Position numbers and translations under genes: made by a program
Assembly: GCF_029024105.1 (NCBI RefSeq)
Contig: NZ_CP118963.1
Location: 1,240,001-1,304,000 of the forward strand
Direction of reading: 5' to 3'
From: Acinetobacter lwoffii
Lineage (GTDB): Bacteria > Pseudomonadota > Gammaproteobacteria > Pseudomonadales > Moraxellaceae
DNA: 64,000 bases
Notes under the pieces: model-generated
Database searches by the model: none
Told to the model about the DNA's origin: nothing
The model's input: the letters and a program-made list of their open reading frames with translations, nothing else
Shown: piece after piece, positions 18,550-28,185 of the stretch
How the letters are laid out: each line of letters starts with the position of its first letter
Numbering within the stretch: the first letter of the stretch is position 1

Positions 18550-18903
18550 TTACATTGGATAGTCTTGTAGACAGTCATAGACTTCTACCTGATCTAGGCT
18601 ACCTGTTTCCATTGCCAGACAAAGTGCCACAACTTTCAAAGTGTCTGCCAGAGATCTTTCATCTTTCAAGGCAATACCTTGTTGTAATTCATTGATACGT
18701 TCTGCCGGAATTTCAAGGGCCTGAGCCGCTTCCACAGCATCTACCTGGTTAAAGAAGTGCAGAATTGCATCTTTCAGTTCTGCATCCGATGCATTTAAAA
18801 TCCCTTGATTCAACTGTTCTGTAATGAGATCAGTCGAAGAAAATAAAGCTTTAGAGAAGTTTTGGACAAGATTTTGCCCAAGCACATCAGTCATCTTTAA
18901 CAT
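18550..18903 (-). CDS. Hypothetical all-helical cytoplasmic protein
   Basis: 117 aa, not recognised. There is no signal or membrane segment. Acidic, rich in Leu, Ala, Asp and Gln, predicted all-alpha, starting MLKMTDVLGQNLVQNFSKAL and ending VEVYDCLQDYPM; M4 is an alternative start. Single gene with its own terminator and a long upstream region (18904-19131). No function is proposed. Confidence 0.65.
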   Translation of the reverse strand: MLKMTDVLGQNLVQNFSKALFSSTDLITEQLNQGILNASDAELKDAILHFFNQVDAVEAAQALEIPAERINELQQGIALKDERSLADTLKVVALCLAMETGSLDQVEVYDCLQDYPM

Positions 18904-19131
18904 GGAGATACCTTCAACTAGAAAGGAAAATGGAGAGTACAGCCAATAGCAAAAGTGCTATAAATTGAATGAAAAATAATCTATTCTCGGGTAAATTGCA
19001 AAGCTTTCCGGGTGACTGTGTAGTCCTGCTAATATATGTTTTAGGGCTTGAAATATATAATCATAATAAAAATAAATGCTTAGAATCCAAGTGTTTTTCG
19101 GTAATATTTTTAAAGTCTAAATTTATATAAA

Positions 19132-20154
19132 TTATCTAATATTATTTTGTCGATACGCGCCTGGACTGACGCCAGTCCACTTTTTGAATGCACGATGAAA
19201 TGCACTGGATTCCTGAAAATTAAGCTGATCGCTGATCTCTTGTAAACTTTGTTCAGTACGGGTCAGCAATTCAATGGCGGTATCCCGGCGTATCTCATTT
19301 TTTAACTGTTGATAGCTGACACCTTCACTTTTTAAACGCCGTTGCATGGTCGCTTCAGACATATTCATTTTTAAGGCCAGTTCATTCAGTTCCAGCCATT
19401 CTGCCGGTGAAACTTGCAGTAATTGACGGCGAATCTGGGTGCTCAAGGCATAGGGGTTTTTAAAACGCACCAATAAATTTTGTGGGGTTTGCTGAATAAA
19501 CTGATACCAGGACTGAGCATCCTGTTTAATCGGCAATTGCAGATAGCTTGCATCAAATTGCACGTAATTTTCGCTGGCCTGATATTCAATCTGTTCACAG
19601 AACCGAACTTTATAGTCGAAATCATCCAGGGGAGCTGCACATTTGAGTTGAATCTGATTAAGTAAAATCCGTTGTCCACTTAACCAGCAGATCAGGGTAT
19701 GAATCAGCATCAGATAAGTCGCATAACTAAACATGCGTTTGGTTGCTTTTAAATCATAAATCACGATATAGGCATAGTGTTCCTCAACCATGAGCGTACT
19801 TTGCAGATCGTCCAAAACCAGGTTGAGAAATTGCAGAATGTGTTGCAGCGCTTTTTCCAGTGTATCTGCCTGCATAACCATTTTCGAAAGCAATTTAAAA
19901 CTGCCACGACGCATGGCATGGCTGTCCATGCCAAAAAATTCGTCATTCATGCTGTCTGCAAGCACAGTCCATAATTGGGCAAATTGGCTGACCGACACGC
20001 GTGCCTTGGGAGCATTTAATACTTCTGCTGGGATATTGGCTTTTTTCAAAATGGCAGGGATATCAAATTGCAGCCGTTTGGCATCCAGCAATGCTTCGTT
20101 CACCAGGTCAATCGAGATGGTGCCTTTGCTATATTCCAGTGCAGGCTTATGCAT
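19132..20154 (-). CDS. AraC-family transcriptional regulator (OruR/arabinose-binding-N type)
   Basis: 340 aa from ATG 20154 (MHKPALEYSKGTI); an in-frame ATG at 20250 would add 32 residues and leave only 42 bp to the divergent SDR gene. Residues about 15-200 are the Arabinose_bd effector domain. The C-terminus holds two AraC helix-turn-helices (LALKMNMSEATMQRRLKSEG and ISDQLNFQESSAFHRAFKKW, then TGVSPGAYR). Divergence from the SDR / acyl-CoA dehydrogenase / ligase genes suggests it controls them in response to an acyl-type inducer; this is inference. Confidence 0.88.
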   Translation of the reverse strand: MHKPALEYSKGTISIDLVNEALLDAKRLQFDIPAILKKANIPAEVLNAPKARVSVSQFAQLWTVLADSMNDEFFGMDSHAMRRGSFKLLSKMVMQADTLEKALQHILQFLNLVLDDLQSTLMVEEHYAYIVIYDLKATKRMFSYATYLMLIHTLICWLSGQRILLNQIQLKCAAPLDDFDYKVRFCEQIEYQASENYVQFDASYLQLPIKQDAQSWYQFIQQTPQNLLVRFKNPYALSTQIRRQLLQVSPAEWLELNELALKMNMSEATMQRRLKSEGVSYQQLKNEIRRDTAIELLTRTEQSLQEISDQLNFQESSAFHRAFKKWTGVSPGAYRQNNIR

Positions 20155-20292
20155 ATTCAGTCTGACATCCTTGTTTTCATTGTCCAAATACATCATGCAA
20201 GATGCAATATTTGGAAATTGTACAGAATAAAAACTCTGTTTACTCTGCATATTAAGTCGTATCTGAAATAGAAAAATCGCTAGGAAATAAAC

Positions 20293-21063
20293 ATGAACAT
20301 TCAGGGAAAAGTTATTGTGATCACTGGTGGTGCCTCAGGTTTGGGTGCAGCTACAGCGACTCATTTGGTTGAACACGGTGCTAAAGTGATTCTGGTCGAT
20401 ATGAATCAGGAGCAGGGTCAGGCATTACAGCAGCAACTGGGTTCACAGTCTGAGTTTGTACAGCTCGATGTGACCGATGAACAGACAGTTGAAGCTTTCT
20501 TCGCTCATGTTGAAAGTACGTATGGTCAACTGAATGGTTTGATCAACTGTGCCGGGATTGCGCCATCCGCCAAAGTATTGGGTCGTAACGGCATCCATGA
20601 ATTGGCAATGTTCCAAAAAGTGCTGAATATTAATGTAAACGGTACTTTTAATATGTTGCGTCATGCGGCGGCTTTAATTGCAAAATATGAGCTGCAAGCT
20701 GGTGAAGAAGAACGTGGCGTGATTGTGAATACTGCTTCAGTTGCCGCTTATGACGGTCAAATTGGTCAGACTGCCTATGCGGCATCCAAAGGTGCAGTCG
20801 TCGCAATGACTTTACCTTTGGCACGTGAACTGGCTCGTGAAGCGATCCGTGTCATGACCATCGCGCCGGGCATTATGGAAACTCCGATGCTGAAAGGCAT
20901 GCCGCAAAATGTCCAGGATGCTTTGGGGCAAATGGTGCCATTTCCATCGCGTCTGGCCAAACCACAGGAATTTGCCCAGCTGGTGGGACATATCTTTGAA
21001 AATGGTTATTTGAATGGTGAAGTGATTCGTCTAGATGGTGCAATCCGTATGGCGCCAAAATAA
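20293..21063 (+). CDS. SDR 3-hydroxyacyl-CoA dehydrogenase (HSD10-like)
   Basis: 256 aa short-chain dehydrogenase. It has TGGASGLGAATATHL for NAD binding, LVDMN after beta-2 selecting NAD(H), NTASVAAYDGQIGQTAYAASK with catalytic Ser, Tyr and Lys, and the family-specific ending GEVIRLDGAIRMAPK. Together these match the HSD10 / 2-methyl-3-hydroxybutyryl-CoA dehydrogenase group, which oxidises 3-hydroxyacyl-CoA intermediates. The acyl-CoA dehydrogenase and CoA ligase downstream fit a short acyl degradation route. Confidence 0.85.
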   Translation: MNIQGKVIVITGGASGLGAATATHLVEHGAKVILVDMNQEQGQALQQQLGSQSEFVQLDVTDEQTVEAFFAHVESTYGQLNGLINCAGIAPSAKVLGRNGIHELAMFQKVLNINVNGTFNMLRHAAALIAKYELQAGEEERGVIVNTASVAAYDGQIGQTAYAASKGAVVAMTLPLARELAREAIRVMTIAPGIMETPMLKGMPQNVQDALGQMVPFPSRLAKPQEFAQLVGHIFENGYLNGEVIRLDGAIRMAPK

Positions 21064-21227
21064 TTTTTTAAATAAACACATTTTCTCTGATTCATCAAAA
21101 TGGCAATGACGTATCAGGGAAAGTTGCATGCTGAATTTGCCGAATATATCCAGAAAGCATCACATTTCTGGCAGTTAAAAAGTCCTTGCTAATGCTGGAT
21201 AGAAAAAAATAAAGAAGGGAAATACCC

Positions 21228-22364
21228 GTGATTTTAAATGATGAACAAAAAATGATTCAGGACATGATGCGTAACTATTCGCAGCAGAAACTGAAACCGA
21301 CAGCGGCCTTACGCGACAAAACGGCACAATTCCCAGCACAAGAACTTAAAGAACTCGGTGAGCTTGGCGCATTGGGTATGACAGTGGCTGAAGAATGGGG
21401 CGGTGCAGGTCTGGATTATGTTTCACTAGTCTTGGCACTAGAGGAGATCGCTGCAGGTGATGGTGCAATCTCGACGATTGTCAGTGTGCAGAATTCTTTG
21501 CCTTGTGGTATCACCCAGCGTTATGGCACAGAGGCACAAAAACAGCAGTATTTGACTAAACTGGCAACAGGTGAATGGCTAGGCTGTTTCTGCTTGACGG
21601 AACCTCAGGCCGGTTCGGATGCCAGTTCGCTGGAGTGTAAAGCCGAACGCGATGGCGATGAATGGGTGCTAAATGGTACCAAGCAGTTTATCACGACAGG
21701 TAAACACGCACAGATTGCACTAGTCTTTGCTGTGACTGATAAATCTGCAGGGAAAAAGGGTATTTCATGCTTTCTGGTGCCGACCGATGCACCGGGTTAT
21801 ATCGTGTCACGCCTAGAAGAGAAAATGGGTCAGCATTGTTCGGATACCGCGACCATCGTTCTGGATAACTGCCGGATTCCGGCTGCCAACCTGCTGGGCC
21901 AGGAAGGTGAAGGCTATAAAATTGCCTTGTCGAATCTTGAATCGGGTCGCATCGGGATTGCAGCACAATCAGTCGGTATGGCGCGGGCTGCACTAGATGC
22001 TGCAGTGGAATATGCCAATGAACGCAAAGCCTTTGGTGTGGAAATTGTGCAGCATCAGGCTGTGGCGTTCAGGCTTGCAGATATGGCGACCCAAATTGAA
22101 GCCGCACGTCAGCTTGTCTTGCATGCTGCAACGTTAAAAGATGCAGGCTTGGCGTGTTTAAAAGAAGCATCGATGGCAAAGCTGTTTGCATCGACCATTG
22201 CAGAGCGAGTCTGTTCAGATGCGATCCAGATTCATGGTGGCTACGGTTATGTCTCTGATTTTCCGGTTGAGCGTATCTATCGTGATGTGCGAGTGAGCCA
22301 GATTTATGAAGGTGCATCAGATATTCAACGACTGGTGATTGCACGTGAAGTGTGTCAACGCTGA
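21228..22364 (+). CDS. Acyl-CoA dehydrogenase
   Basis: 378 aa, standard length. Motifs are CFCLTEPQAGSDASSLECKA (flavin/substrate loop), NGTKQFITTGKHA, GIAAQSVGMARAALDAAVEYANERKAFG and the C-terminal IQIHGGYGYVSDFPVERIYRD, where the catalytic base lies shortly after at YEGASDIQ. It catalyses the FAD-dependent first step of beta-oxidation. It resembles the short/branched-chain class, but chain specificity cannot be fixed by eye. Confidence 0.92.
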   Translation: MILNDEQKMIQDMMRNYSQQKLKPTAALRDKTAQFPAQELKELGELGALGMTVAEEWGGAGLDYVSLVLALEEIAAGDGAISTIVSVQNSLPCGITQRYGTEAQKQQYLTKLATGEWLGCFCLTEPQAGSDASSLECKAERDGDEWVLNGTKQFITTGKHAQIALVFAVTDKSAGKKGISCFLVPTDAPGYIVSRLEEKMGQHCSDTATIVLDNCRIPAANLLGQEGEGYKIALSNLESGRIGIAAQSVGMARAALDAAVEYANERKAFGVEIVQHQAVAFRLADMATQIEAARQLVLHAATLKDAGLACLKEASMAKLFASTIAERVCSDAIQIHGGYGYVSDFPVERIYRDVRVSQIYEGASDIQRLVIAREVCQR

Positions 22365-22632
22365 TTGTTAAATTAAAAAAACAGACTTTGATTAATGTTC
22401 AAATTCTGCACTTACATGGATGGATATGGAAATTGCAGGATTCAACTGAACATGATGATCTAAAGACATACAGTGCGAATAATCGAAAAATAAGCTTTAT
22501 TCATGTTCTAGCCATAGGGCATGAATGCAGATTTGAGAAAGTATGCTGATGGAATCAGCAGGAACAACAAATACAAATGGACAAACTCAGGCAAGGTCGC
22601 CTGAAAACTACAACAGGAAAGAGGTTGTCGTC

Positions 22633-24279
22633 ATGAAGACACTAGAACAGGCATATGCTGATTTTAATTTTGAAAATATGGTTCAAGAACATCTGGTTGG
22701 AAACGCAGAGAACATCAATGCGTATACCGAATGCTGTGGTCGCTACTTGGGTCAAAACCGAACTGCACTGATTTGGGAAGGCAAAAACGGAGACGCAGAG
22801 CAGTGGACCTTTGAACAACTGGCCGTGGCTTCAGGACAGCTGGCCAATTATATGCATTCTCTGGGTTTAAAGGCTGGTGACTGTATTGCAGGGTTGCTGC
22901 CAAGAACGCCAGCACTCTTAATTACTATATTAGCCACTTGGCGGATTGGTGCCATTTATCAACCTTTATTTACTGCCTTTGAAAGCAAAGCCATTGAACA
23001 TCGTATCAGTACCGCCAATACCCAGTTGATCGTTACTGATGAAGAACAACGACTGAAACTCCATGATTTCAATGTTCCTAATATTCTGACTGTGCATCAA
23101 ACAGCGACAAATAATTATCAAGATGCGGATTTCTGGACAGCCTTACAGCAACAACCAGAGGAGTTTGAACCGGTAAATTGCCAGTTTAATGATGTCTTCC
23201 TGATGATGTTTACTTCAGGTACGACAGGCTTGGCAAAATCGGTTCCTGTACCTTTAAAAGCGTTGTTGGCCTTTAAAGGCTATATGCTGCACGCCGTAGA
23301 TCTGCGAGATGAAGATTCCTTCTGGAATCTGGCAGATCCGGGCTGGGCGTATGGACTGTATTATGGTATTGCAGGGCCGTTGAGTTTAGGGCACAGCATC
23401 ATCATGGATGAACGTGGCTTTAGTGTCGATAATGCCGTACAAATCATTCAAAAATATCAGGTGAATAACCTGACTGGTTCGCCAACCGCATTTCGCATGT
23501 TCTTTGGCTTTAAAGAAAAATTTGATGCAGGCATCAGTTCGCATTTACGCGTGGTAAGTAGTGCGGGTGAGCCGCTCACGCCTGAAGTGATTCAGTGGTT
23601 TAATCATGATTTAAATGTGAATATTTACGATCAATATGGACAGACTGAACTGGGGATGGTGATCGCTAATCATCATGGCCTAGAGCATTATAAAAAAGTT
23701 GGTTCAGCCGGTTTTGCGATTCCTGGGCATCGTTTTGCTGTATTGAACAAAGAACATCAGGAGGTAGAAAAAGGCGGGATTGGAACCTTGGCAATTGACT
23801 GTTCAGCTTCACCTTTGATGTGGTTTGAAGGCTATGCAGGGCATAACCGCAAGTCATTTGTCGGGCAGTATTATCTCACTGGTGATACCGTGAAGCTGAA
23901 TGAATATGGCGGTATTGATTTTATTGGACGTGCAGATGATGTCATTACAACCTCAGGATATCGGGTTGGACCTTTTGATGTAGAAAGTACTTTGCTTGAA
24001 TGTGAAGAAGTGCTTGAATCTGCAGTCGTCGGCAAGCCAGATCCAGAACGTACTGAAATTGTGAAAGCCTTTGTAGTACTTAAATCAGCATATCCAGCCA
24101 CTGAAGATTTGATGTTGAAACTGCAAAGTTATGTACGTTCACGCTTATCCAAACATGCCTATCCGAAAGAGATTGAGTTTGTGACGTCTTTGCCTAAAAC
24201 ATCGAGTGGCAAGATTCAGCGCAATTTACTCAAACAGCAGGAAGTTGCCAAACTTCAAGAGATGAAGCGAGTCAGTTAA
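22633..24279 (+). CDS. AMP-dependent acyl-CoA synthetase
   Basis: 548 aa from ATG 22633 (MKTLEQAYADFNFENM), which has an AGAGG ribosome site; an upstream extension to 22543 looks non-coding. ANL-superfamily signatures: phosphate loop MFTSGTTGLAKSVPVP, the YDQYGQTELGM adenylate motif, YLTGDTVKLNEYGGIDFIGR, and C-terminal PKTSSGKIQRNLL with the catalytic Lys. It activates a carboxylic acid to its CoA thioester. Its size fits medium- or branched-chain acyl ligases. It follows the acyl-CoA dehydrogenase after a 268-bp gap. Confidence 0.9.
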   Translation: MKTLEQAYADFNFENMVQEHLVGNAENINAYTECCGRYLGQNRTALIWEGKNGDAEQWTFEQLAVASGQLANYMHSLGLKAGDCIAGLLPRTPALLITILATWRIGAIYQPLFTAFESKAIEHRISTANTQLIVTDEEQRLKLHDFNVPNILTVHQTATNNYQDADFWTALQQQPEEFEPVNCQFNDVFLMMFTSGTTGLAKSVPVPLKALLAFKGYMLHAVDLRDEDSFWNLADPGWAYGLYYGIAGPLSLGHSIIMDERGFSVDNAVQIIQKYQVNNLTGSPTAFRMFFGFKEKFDAGISSHLRVVSSAGEPLTPEVIQWFNHDLNVNIYDQYGQTELGMVIANHHGLEHYKKVGSAGFAIPGHRFAVLNKEHQEVEKGGIGTLAIDCSASPLMWFEGYAGHNRKSFVGQYYLTGDTVKLNEYGGIDFIGRADDVITTSGYRVGPFDVESTLLECEEVLESAVVGKPDPERTEIVKAFVVLKSAYPATEDLMLKLQSYVRSRLSKHAYPKEIEFVTSLPKTSSGKIQRNLLKQQEVAKLQEMKRVS

Positions 24280-24310
24280 TTTTTCAAATTAATTGTTTGA
24301 TTGAATGTTC

Positions 24311-24341
24311 AAAGGCTGCCATGGCAGCCTTTGGTTTTTTT
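24311..24341 (+). terminator. Terminator of the acyl-CoA synthetase gene
   Basis: Perfect palindrome AAAGGCTGCC-AT-GGCAGCCTTT followed by GG and a T7 run. Confidence 0.85.
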
Positions 24342-24497
24342 AGGAAATAAATCTTCTACTTAAATTTTAGTCAGATATTGAGCTGATTTCCCCAAACTTA
24401 TATCTTCAAGAGAGCAGATTGAGGCAAGCTAAAATTATAATTTTTATGTCATTACAGTAAAATTACATTAATATTTAAAATGAAATATATCAAAAAT

Positions 24498-24523
24498 TTA
24501 GCCTCTTAATTTCAAGAGGCTAA
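24498..24523 (-). terminator. Terminator of the 24534-25064 gene
   Basis: TTTAGCCTCTT / AAGAGGCTAAA stem with a four-base loop, followed by T5 on the minus strand, about 10 bp past the stop. Confidence 0.8.
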
Positions 24524-24533
24524 ACCTCATTCA

Positions 24534-25064
24534 TTACCAGATATTACTTTGTAGATTCACTTTTTGATGTTCTGCATGCGGTTCGCCCGCTTCGCCGGTA
24601 ACACCGCCTTTTAAGGCTTTAAAAAGCTGGGTAACTTTGTTATCTGTGACATTCCAGTATTCTGCGCTGACTGCTTTAGCAATCAATACCCGTACGGTCG
24701 GATCATCCTTGCCTTCAAACCAGTTTTCTGCCCACGGATTCCACAACTGTTCAATCAGAATGCGGTCAGTACTGATCTGGGCATGAGCACTGATCGACAC
24801 ATAGATACCATCTGATGGTTTTGCAAAAGACAGGCCAATTTGACCACGGCCAGTTTCTGCTGCTTTGACCAGATCATTGGTATTACGCAGGATGAAATAT
24901 AAGTTTTGACGTTCGTTCATCTGTTCGGAGTTCAGCATGGTCATCGGCTGGGAGTGTATTTCATGTGTATCATTTAAATGGCTGATCATGGTGTAACGGA
25001 CATCCTTGATCAATTCCCATAATTTTTCACGATTATCATGTTGAGTATTGTTATGCTCGGTCAT
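24534..25064 (-). CDS. Pyridoxamine 5'-phosphate oxidase-like (general stress protein 26 type)
   Basis: 176 aa from ATG 25064, which has GGAG 8 bp upstream; the longer reading (MINLKIPSN...) is rejected. The split-barrel FMN-binding fold is suggested by TMISHLNDTHEIHSQPMTML, NLYFILRNTNDLV, GLSFAKPSDGIYVSISAHA and LWNPWAENWFEGKDDPTVRVL. This matches the stress-protein PNPOx group, which binds flavin and whose physiological reaction is unclear. Monocistronic. Confidence 0.82.
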   Translation of the reverse strand: MTEHNNTQHDNREKLWELIKDVRYTMISHLNDTHEIHSQPMTMLNSEQMNERQNLYFILRNTNDLVKAAETGRGQIGLSFAKPSDGIYVSISAHAQISTDRILIEQLWNPWAENWFEGKDDPTVRVLIAKAVSAEYWNVTDNKVTQLFKALKGGVTGEAGEPHAEHQKVNLQSNIW

Positions 25065-25532
25065 GTATGTTCTCCATACGATTTTATGAAAGCTGAAAAG
25101 ATTGCTTGGTATTTTCAGATTAATCATATTTAGAGACAGATGCCTTAGGTCTCACTGAACTCATACATTTTCATACTCAAATACAGGCAGAGACTACAGA
25201 ATTGCTAAACAGGGCTGCTCTATTTACAGGGTAATTCAATAGCAAAGATTTTAAAAACTTCAGGTCTGACACCTTTTATAAATGAGAAAGAGCTGTTTGC
25301 CGGAACCGTTGAATTGAGGTGATTCAAAAAATCTTGCCAAGCCATAGCGGCTGCAACTTGATACCGAGCGTTTAGCTGATATGCTATTTGGCTCAACGAT
25401 TGCCGAATAATTTATTGATGTGCTGTGAATTGACTGTGAGATTGATATTCCAGAGATTTATCAGTCCTTAAAAACTTCAGTAAAGCTAATTTTTGCGATC
25501 ATTGTTAAAAATTTTCGAAACAAGGAAAGACG
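25065..25532. other. Intergenic region with a possible degenerate coding trace
   Basis: About 470 bp. On the plus strand around 25357-25480 one frame reads like protein (LDTERLADMLFGSTIAE, FIDVL, IDCEIDIPEIYQSLK) but is broken by TAA and TGA. That is consistent with a decayed gene, though no family is recognised. The last 30 bp include the AAGGAAAG ribosome site of the next gene. Confidence 0.3.
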
Positions 25533-26318
25533 TTGTCTACATTTAACATGGATGCCATATCCCCAGAATTCGAACTCACCGATGCTGAACTGCATCTGTA
25601 TAGCCGTCAGATTCTTCTGGATGGCTGGGATATTGACGCTCAAGAACGCTTAAAATTTTCGAATATCTGCATTATTGGTTGTGGCGGGATTGGCTGTGCA
25701 CTGGCAGAACTTCTGGCACGCGCAGGTGTGGGGAAAATTACCCTGATCGATCCAGATACCATCGAGATGAGTAATTTGCAGCGACAACTGGCATTTATAC
25801 CGCAGGATATTGGATTTTATAAGGCAGAAACTCTCGCCAAAAGACTGAGTCAGGTTAATCCGAACGTACAGGTTGAATATATCAATCAGGCCTTAACGGC
25901 TGACAATGCAGTAAGTGTGATCGAGCATCAGGATCTGGTACTGGATGGTTGTGATCAGTTTGCCACACGCTATCTGGTCAATCAGATGTGTGTTGAGCTG
26001 AATGTGCCTTTATTGAGTGCTTCTGCGATTGGCTTGCAAGGCCAGCTGTTTATGGTCGAAGGGGATTCCGCCTGTTATGCCTGCCTGTTTCCGCCAGAAA
26101 ATCAGGCCGATGAAAGTCTGCGCTGTGCAGACTCCGGTGTACTGGCGACCACCCCGAATGTGATGGCCAGCTTGCAGGCACATCATGCCTTGTTATATCT
26201 GGGATTGGGCCAGATGCCACTTCGACAAAAGCTGTTGTTGTGGGATGGACTGAGTTTTAAGCAGCGGATTCTCGCTTTCGAAAAAGATACAGATTGCCCA
26301 ATCTGTCAGGTAAGATAA
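25533..26318 (+). CDS. ThiF/MoeB/HesA-family E1-like adenylyltransferase
   Basis: 261 aa from a TTG start chosen because AAGGAAAG sits 4-7 bp upstream; ATG 25548 is the alternative. It has the ATP-binding ICIIGCGGIGCALAELLARAGVG, ITLIDPDTIEMSNLQRQ with the Arg finger, DGCDQFATRYLVN, paired zinc cysteines (CYACLFP and CPIC) and the candidate catalytic Cys in LRCADSG. It adenylates the C-terminus of a ubiquitin-like sulfur carrier (MoaD or ThiS). No rhodanese domain. Which carrier it serves is not shown by the neighbours. Confidence 0.88.
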   Translation: MSTFNMDAISPEFELTDAELHLYSRQILLDGWDIDAQERLKFSNICIIGCGGIGCALAELLARAGVGKITLIDPDTIEMSNLQRQLAFIPQDIGFYKAETLAKRLSQVNPNVQVEYINQALTADNAVSVIEHQDLVLDGCDQFATRYLVNQMCVELNVPLLSASAIGLQGQLFMVEGDSACYACLFPPENQADESLRCADSGVLATTPNVMASLQAHHALLYLGLGQMPLRQKLLLWDGLSFKQRILAFEKDTDCPICQVR

Positions 26319-26376
26319 GCCTGCAAAGTGATTTTTTTTTGCTACACTGCGTTTAATTAATTTTTCCTAAGACATT

Positions 26377-27675
26377 ATGAAAAACAATATCTGGTTAGAT
26401 GGAATACGTTCAGTTGCCCGTATGGGAGAAACAGCAGTCGTTGCGGCAAAGGCGGGCTTTAAATATGCCACTGAAAAGCCGAGCAATGCCAAACTGATGC
26501 GTGAAACTTTTGAATCCTTAGGTTCAACTTATATCAAGCTCGGTCAGTTTATTGCCAGTACGCCGTCACTATTTCCACGTGAATATGTTGAAGAATTTCA
26601 GGGCTGTCTGGATCAGACACCACGCTTGCCGTTTAGCTATATCCAGCAGGTTTTAGCCTCTGAATTTGCAGGACGTAACCTGGATGAAATCTTTGCATCG
26701 ATTGATGAAACGCCATTAGCCTCTGCATCTATTGCACAGGTGCATGCGGCCAAACTGGTGTCTGGCGAAGATGTGGTGATTAAAGTACAAAAACCGGGCG
26801 TAGAAACCATTTTGTACACTGACTTGAATGTGCTGCATTGGGCAACCAAGTTGCTGGAAAAAGCAGTCCCGAAAGTCAAGTTTGCTTCACTGGCTGACAT
26901 TGTCGAAGAAATCAAAACCCGTATGGTGCGTGAAGTCGATTTTATCGAGGAAGCCCAGAATCTGGATGATTTTGTCAATTACCTGAATATCACCAACAAT
27001 CAGGCAGCCACTGCACCTAAGGTTTATCATCAATATTCGACCCGTCGTGTGCTCACCATGCAGCGTTTATACGGTGTGCCTTTGACAGATTTTGAAGTGG
27101 TCAAAAAAGTATCTAAAGATCCATCTCAAGTACTCATTACCGCGATGAATACCTGGTTTGGCAGCTTGATGATGTGTAACAGTTTCCATGCCGATCTGCA
27201 TGCAGGCAACCTGATGCTGCTCGAAGATGGCCGTGTCGGTTTTATTGATTTCGGTATTGTGGGTCAGCTTAAGCCTGAAGTATGGACGGCATGTATGGCA
27301 TTTATGGATTCATTGCAACATACCAATTATGAGCTGATGGCGCAAAACATGCTGAAAATGGGCATGACCGCTGTGCAGATTGACACCAAAGTCTTGGCTG
27401 CTGATCTGGAACGTTTATTTAGCGGTGTATTGATGGCGGATCCGCAGGAATTGTTAACGTCCAACCCTGCTGACCTGAACGATATCATGATGGATATGGT
27501 GGCTGTGGGTGAACGTCATGGCATCCGGTTCCCGCGCGATTTTGCCTTGCTGTTCAAGCAAATGCTGTATTTCGACCGTTTCATGCGAATTCTTGCGCCG
27601 TATACCGACATCTATGCCGATCAGCGTTTGCAAATGGTGCAAAGCATGGATCCGAATCTGCTGTTAAAGCATTAA
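26377..27675 (+). CDS. ABC1/AarF (UbiB-like) atypical kinase
   Basis: 432 aa. The KxGQ motif (TYIKLGQFIASTPSLFP), Ala-rich loop (ASASIAQVHAAKL), catalytic lysine region (VVIKVQKPGV), NSFHADLHAGNLMLLEDG and FIDFGIVG show a UbiB-family atypical kinase fold. It is about 100 residues shorter than canonical UbiB and lacks the paired C-terminal membrane helices. It is therefore a paralogue, probably acting in coenzyme Q or lipid handling (family knowledge, not demonstrated here). Confidence 0.88.
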   Translation: MKNNIWLDGIRSVARMGETAVVAAKAGFKYATEKPSNAKLMRETFESLGSTYIKLGQFIASTPSLFPREYVEEFQGCLDQTPRLPFSYIQQVLASEFAGRNLDEIFASIDETPLASASIAQVHAAKLVSGEDVVIKVQKPGVETILYTDLNVLHWATKLLEKAVPKVKFASLADIVEEIKTRMVREVDFIEEAQNLDDFVNYLNITNNQAATAPKVYHQYSTRRVLTMQRLYGVPLTDFEVVKKVSKDPSQVLITAMNTWFGSLMMCNSFHADLHAGNLMLLEDGRVGFIDFGIVGQLKPEVWTACMAFMDSLQHTNYELMAQNMLKMGMTAVQIDTKVLAADLERLFSGVLMADPQELLTSNPADLNDIMMDMVAVGERHGIRFPRDFALLFKQMLYFDRFMRILAPYTDIYADQRLQMVQSMDPNLLLKH

Positions 27676-27701
27676 TCTTAAACTCATCTAGACTTGGAAA
27701 A

Positions 27702-27774
27702 ATCCCTCTAAATCCCCCTTTAAAAAAGGGGGACTTTAAAAGCTCCTCCCTTTGTAAAGGAGCTTGAGAGGGAT
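27702..27774. repeat. REP-like palindromic element with two internal hairpins
   Basis: Outer arms ATCCCTCT and AGAGGGAT enclose two inner hairpins: TCCCCCTTT.AAAAAAGGGGGA and AGCTCCT.CCCTTTGTAA.AGGAGCT. This three-way (cloverleaf) layout is typical of small intergenic repeats of Acinetobacter chromosomes. It fills the gap between the ABC1 kinase gene and folB. Confidence 0.65.
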
Positions 27775-27804
27775 GCAGCCAGTACTAAATTTTCGAGCAA
27801 TCCA

Positions 27805-28185
27805 ATGGACGCCATTATTATTGAAGGTTTAAAGGTTGAGACAGTCGTGGGCTGCTTTAACTGGGAGCGTCAAATTATTCAGCCTCTAATGCTGGATTTG
27901 ACCATTCAAACCGATTTAGAACAGGCATCAAACTCAGATGCACTTGCAGATACGCTGAATTATGCAGAAATTTGTGAGATTTCCAGCAAAGTCATTCAAG
28001 ACGCCAAGCCTGAATTGATTGAACATGCAGCAAAGTTAGTGCTGAATGCACTTTTTACTACCTTTACAGCAATTGAATCGATTAATATTACGATCCGTAA
28101 GCCTGCCATTATCGCGCAAGCCAATTCTGTAGGGATACGTCTTGAACGCCACCGAAACGATTTTCGCCCTAGCATTAGCGAGTAA
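27805..28185 (+). CDS. folB: Dihydroneopterin aldolase
   Basis: 126 aa. It has the start MDAIIIEGLKVETVVGCFNWER, the active-site segment DTLNYAEICEISSKVI, LIEHAAKLVLNAL with the substrate-binding Glu, and the C-terminal ITIRKPAIIAQANSVGIRLER. It cleaves 7,8-dihydroneopterin in folate synthesis. The 3' end overlaps folK by 44 bp. Confidence 0.93.
   Translation: MDAIIIEGLKVETVVGCFNWERQIIQPLMLDLTIQTDLEQASNSDALADTLNYAEICEISSKVIQDAKPELIEHAAKLVLNALFTTFTAIESINITIRKPAIIAQANSVGIRLERHRNDFRPSISE

Noticed and set aside
22352..22549. 65-codon frame between acyl-CoA dehydrogenase and CoA ligase
   Set aside because: Starts inside the dehydrogenase end, no ribosome site, no protein-like pattern.
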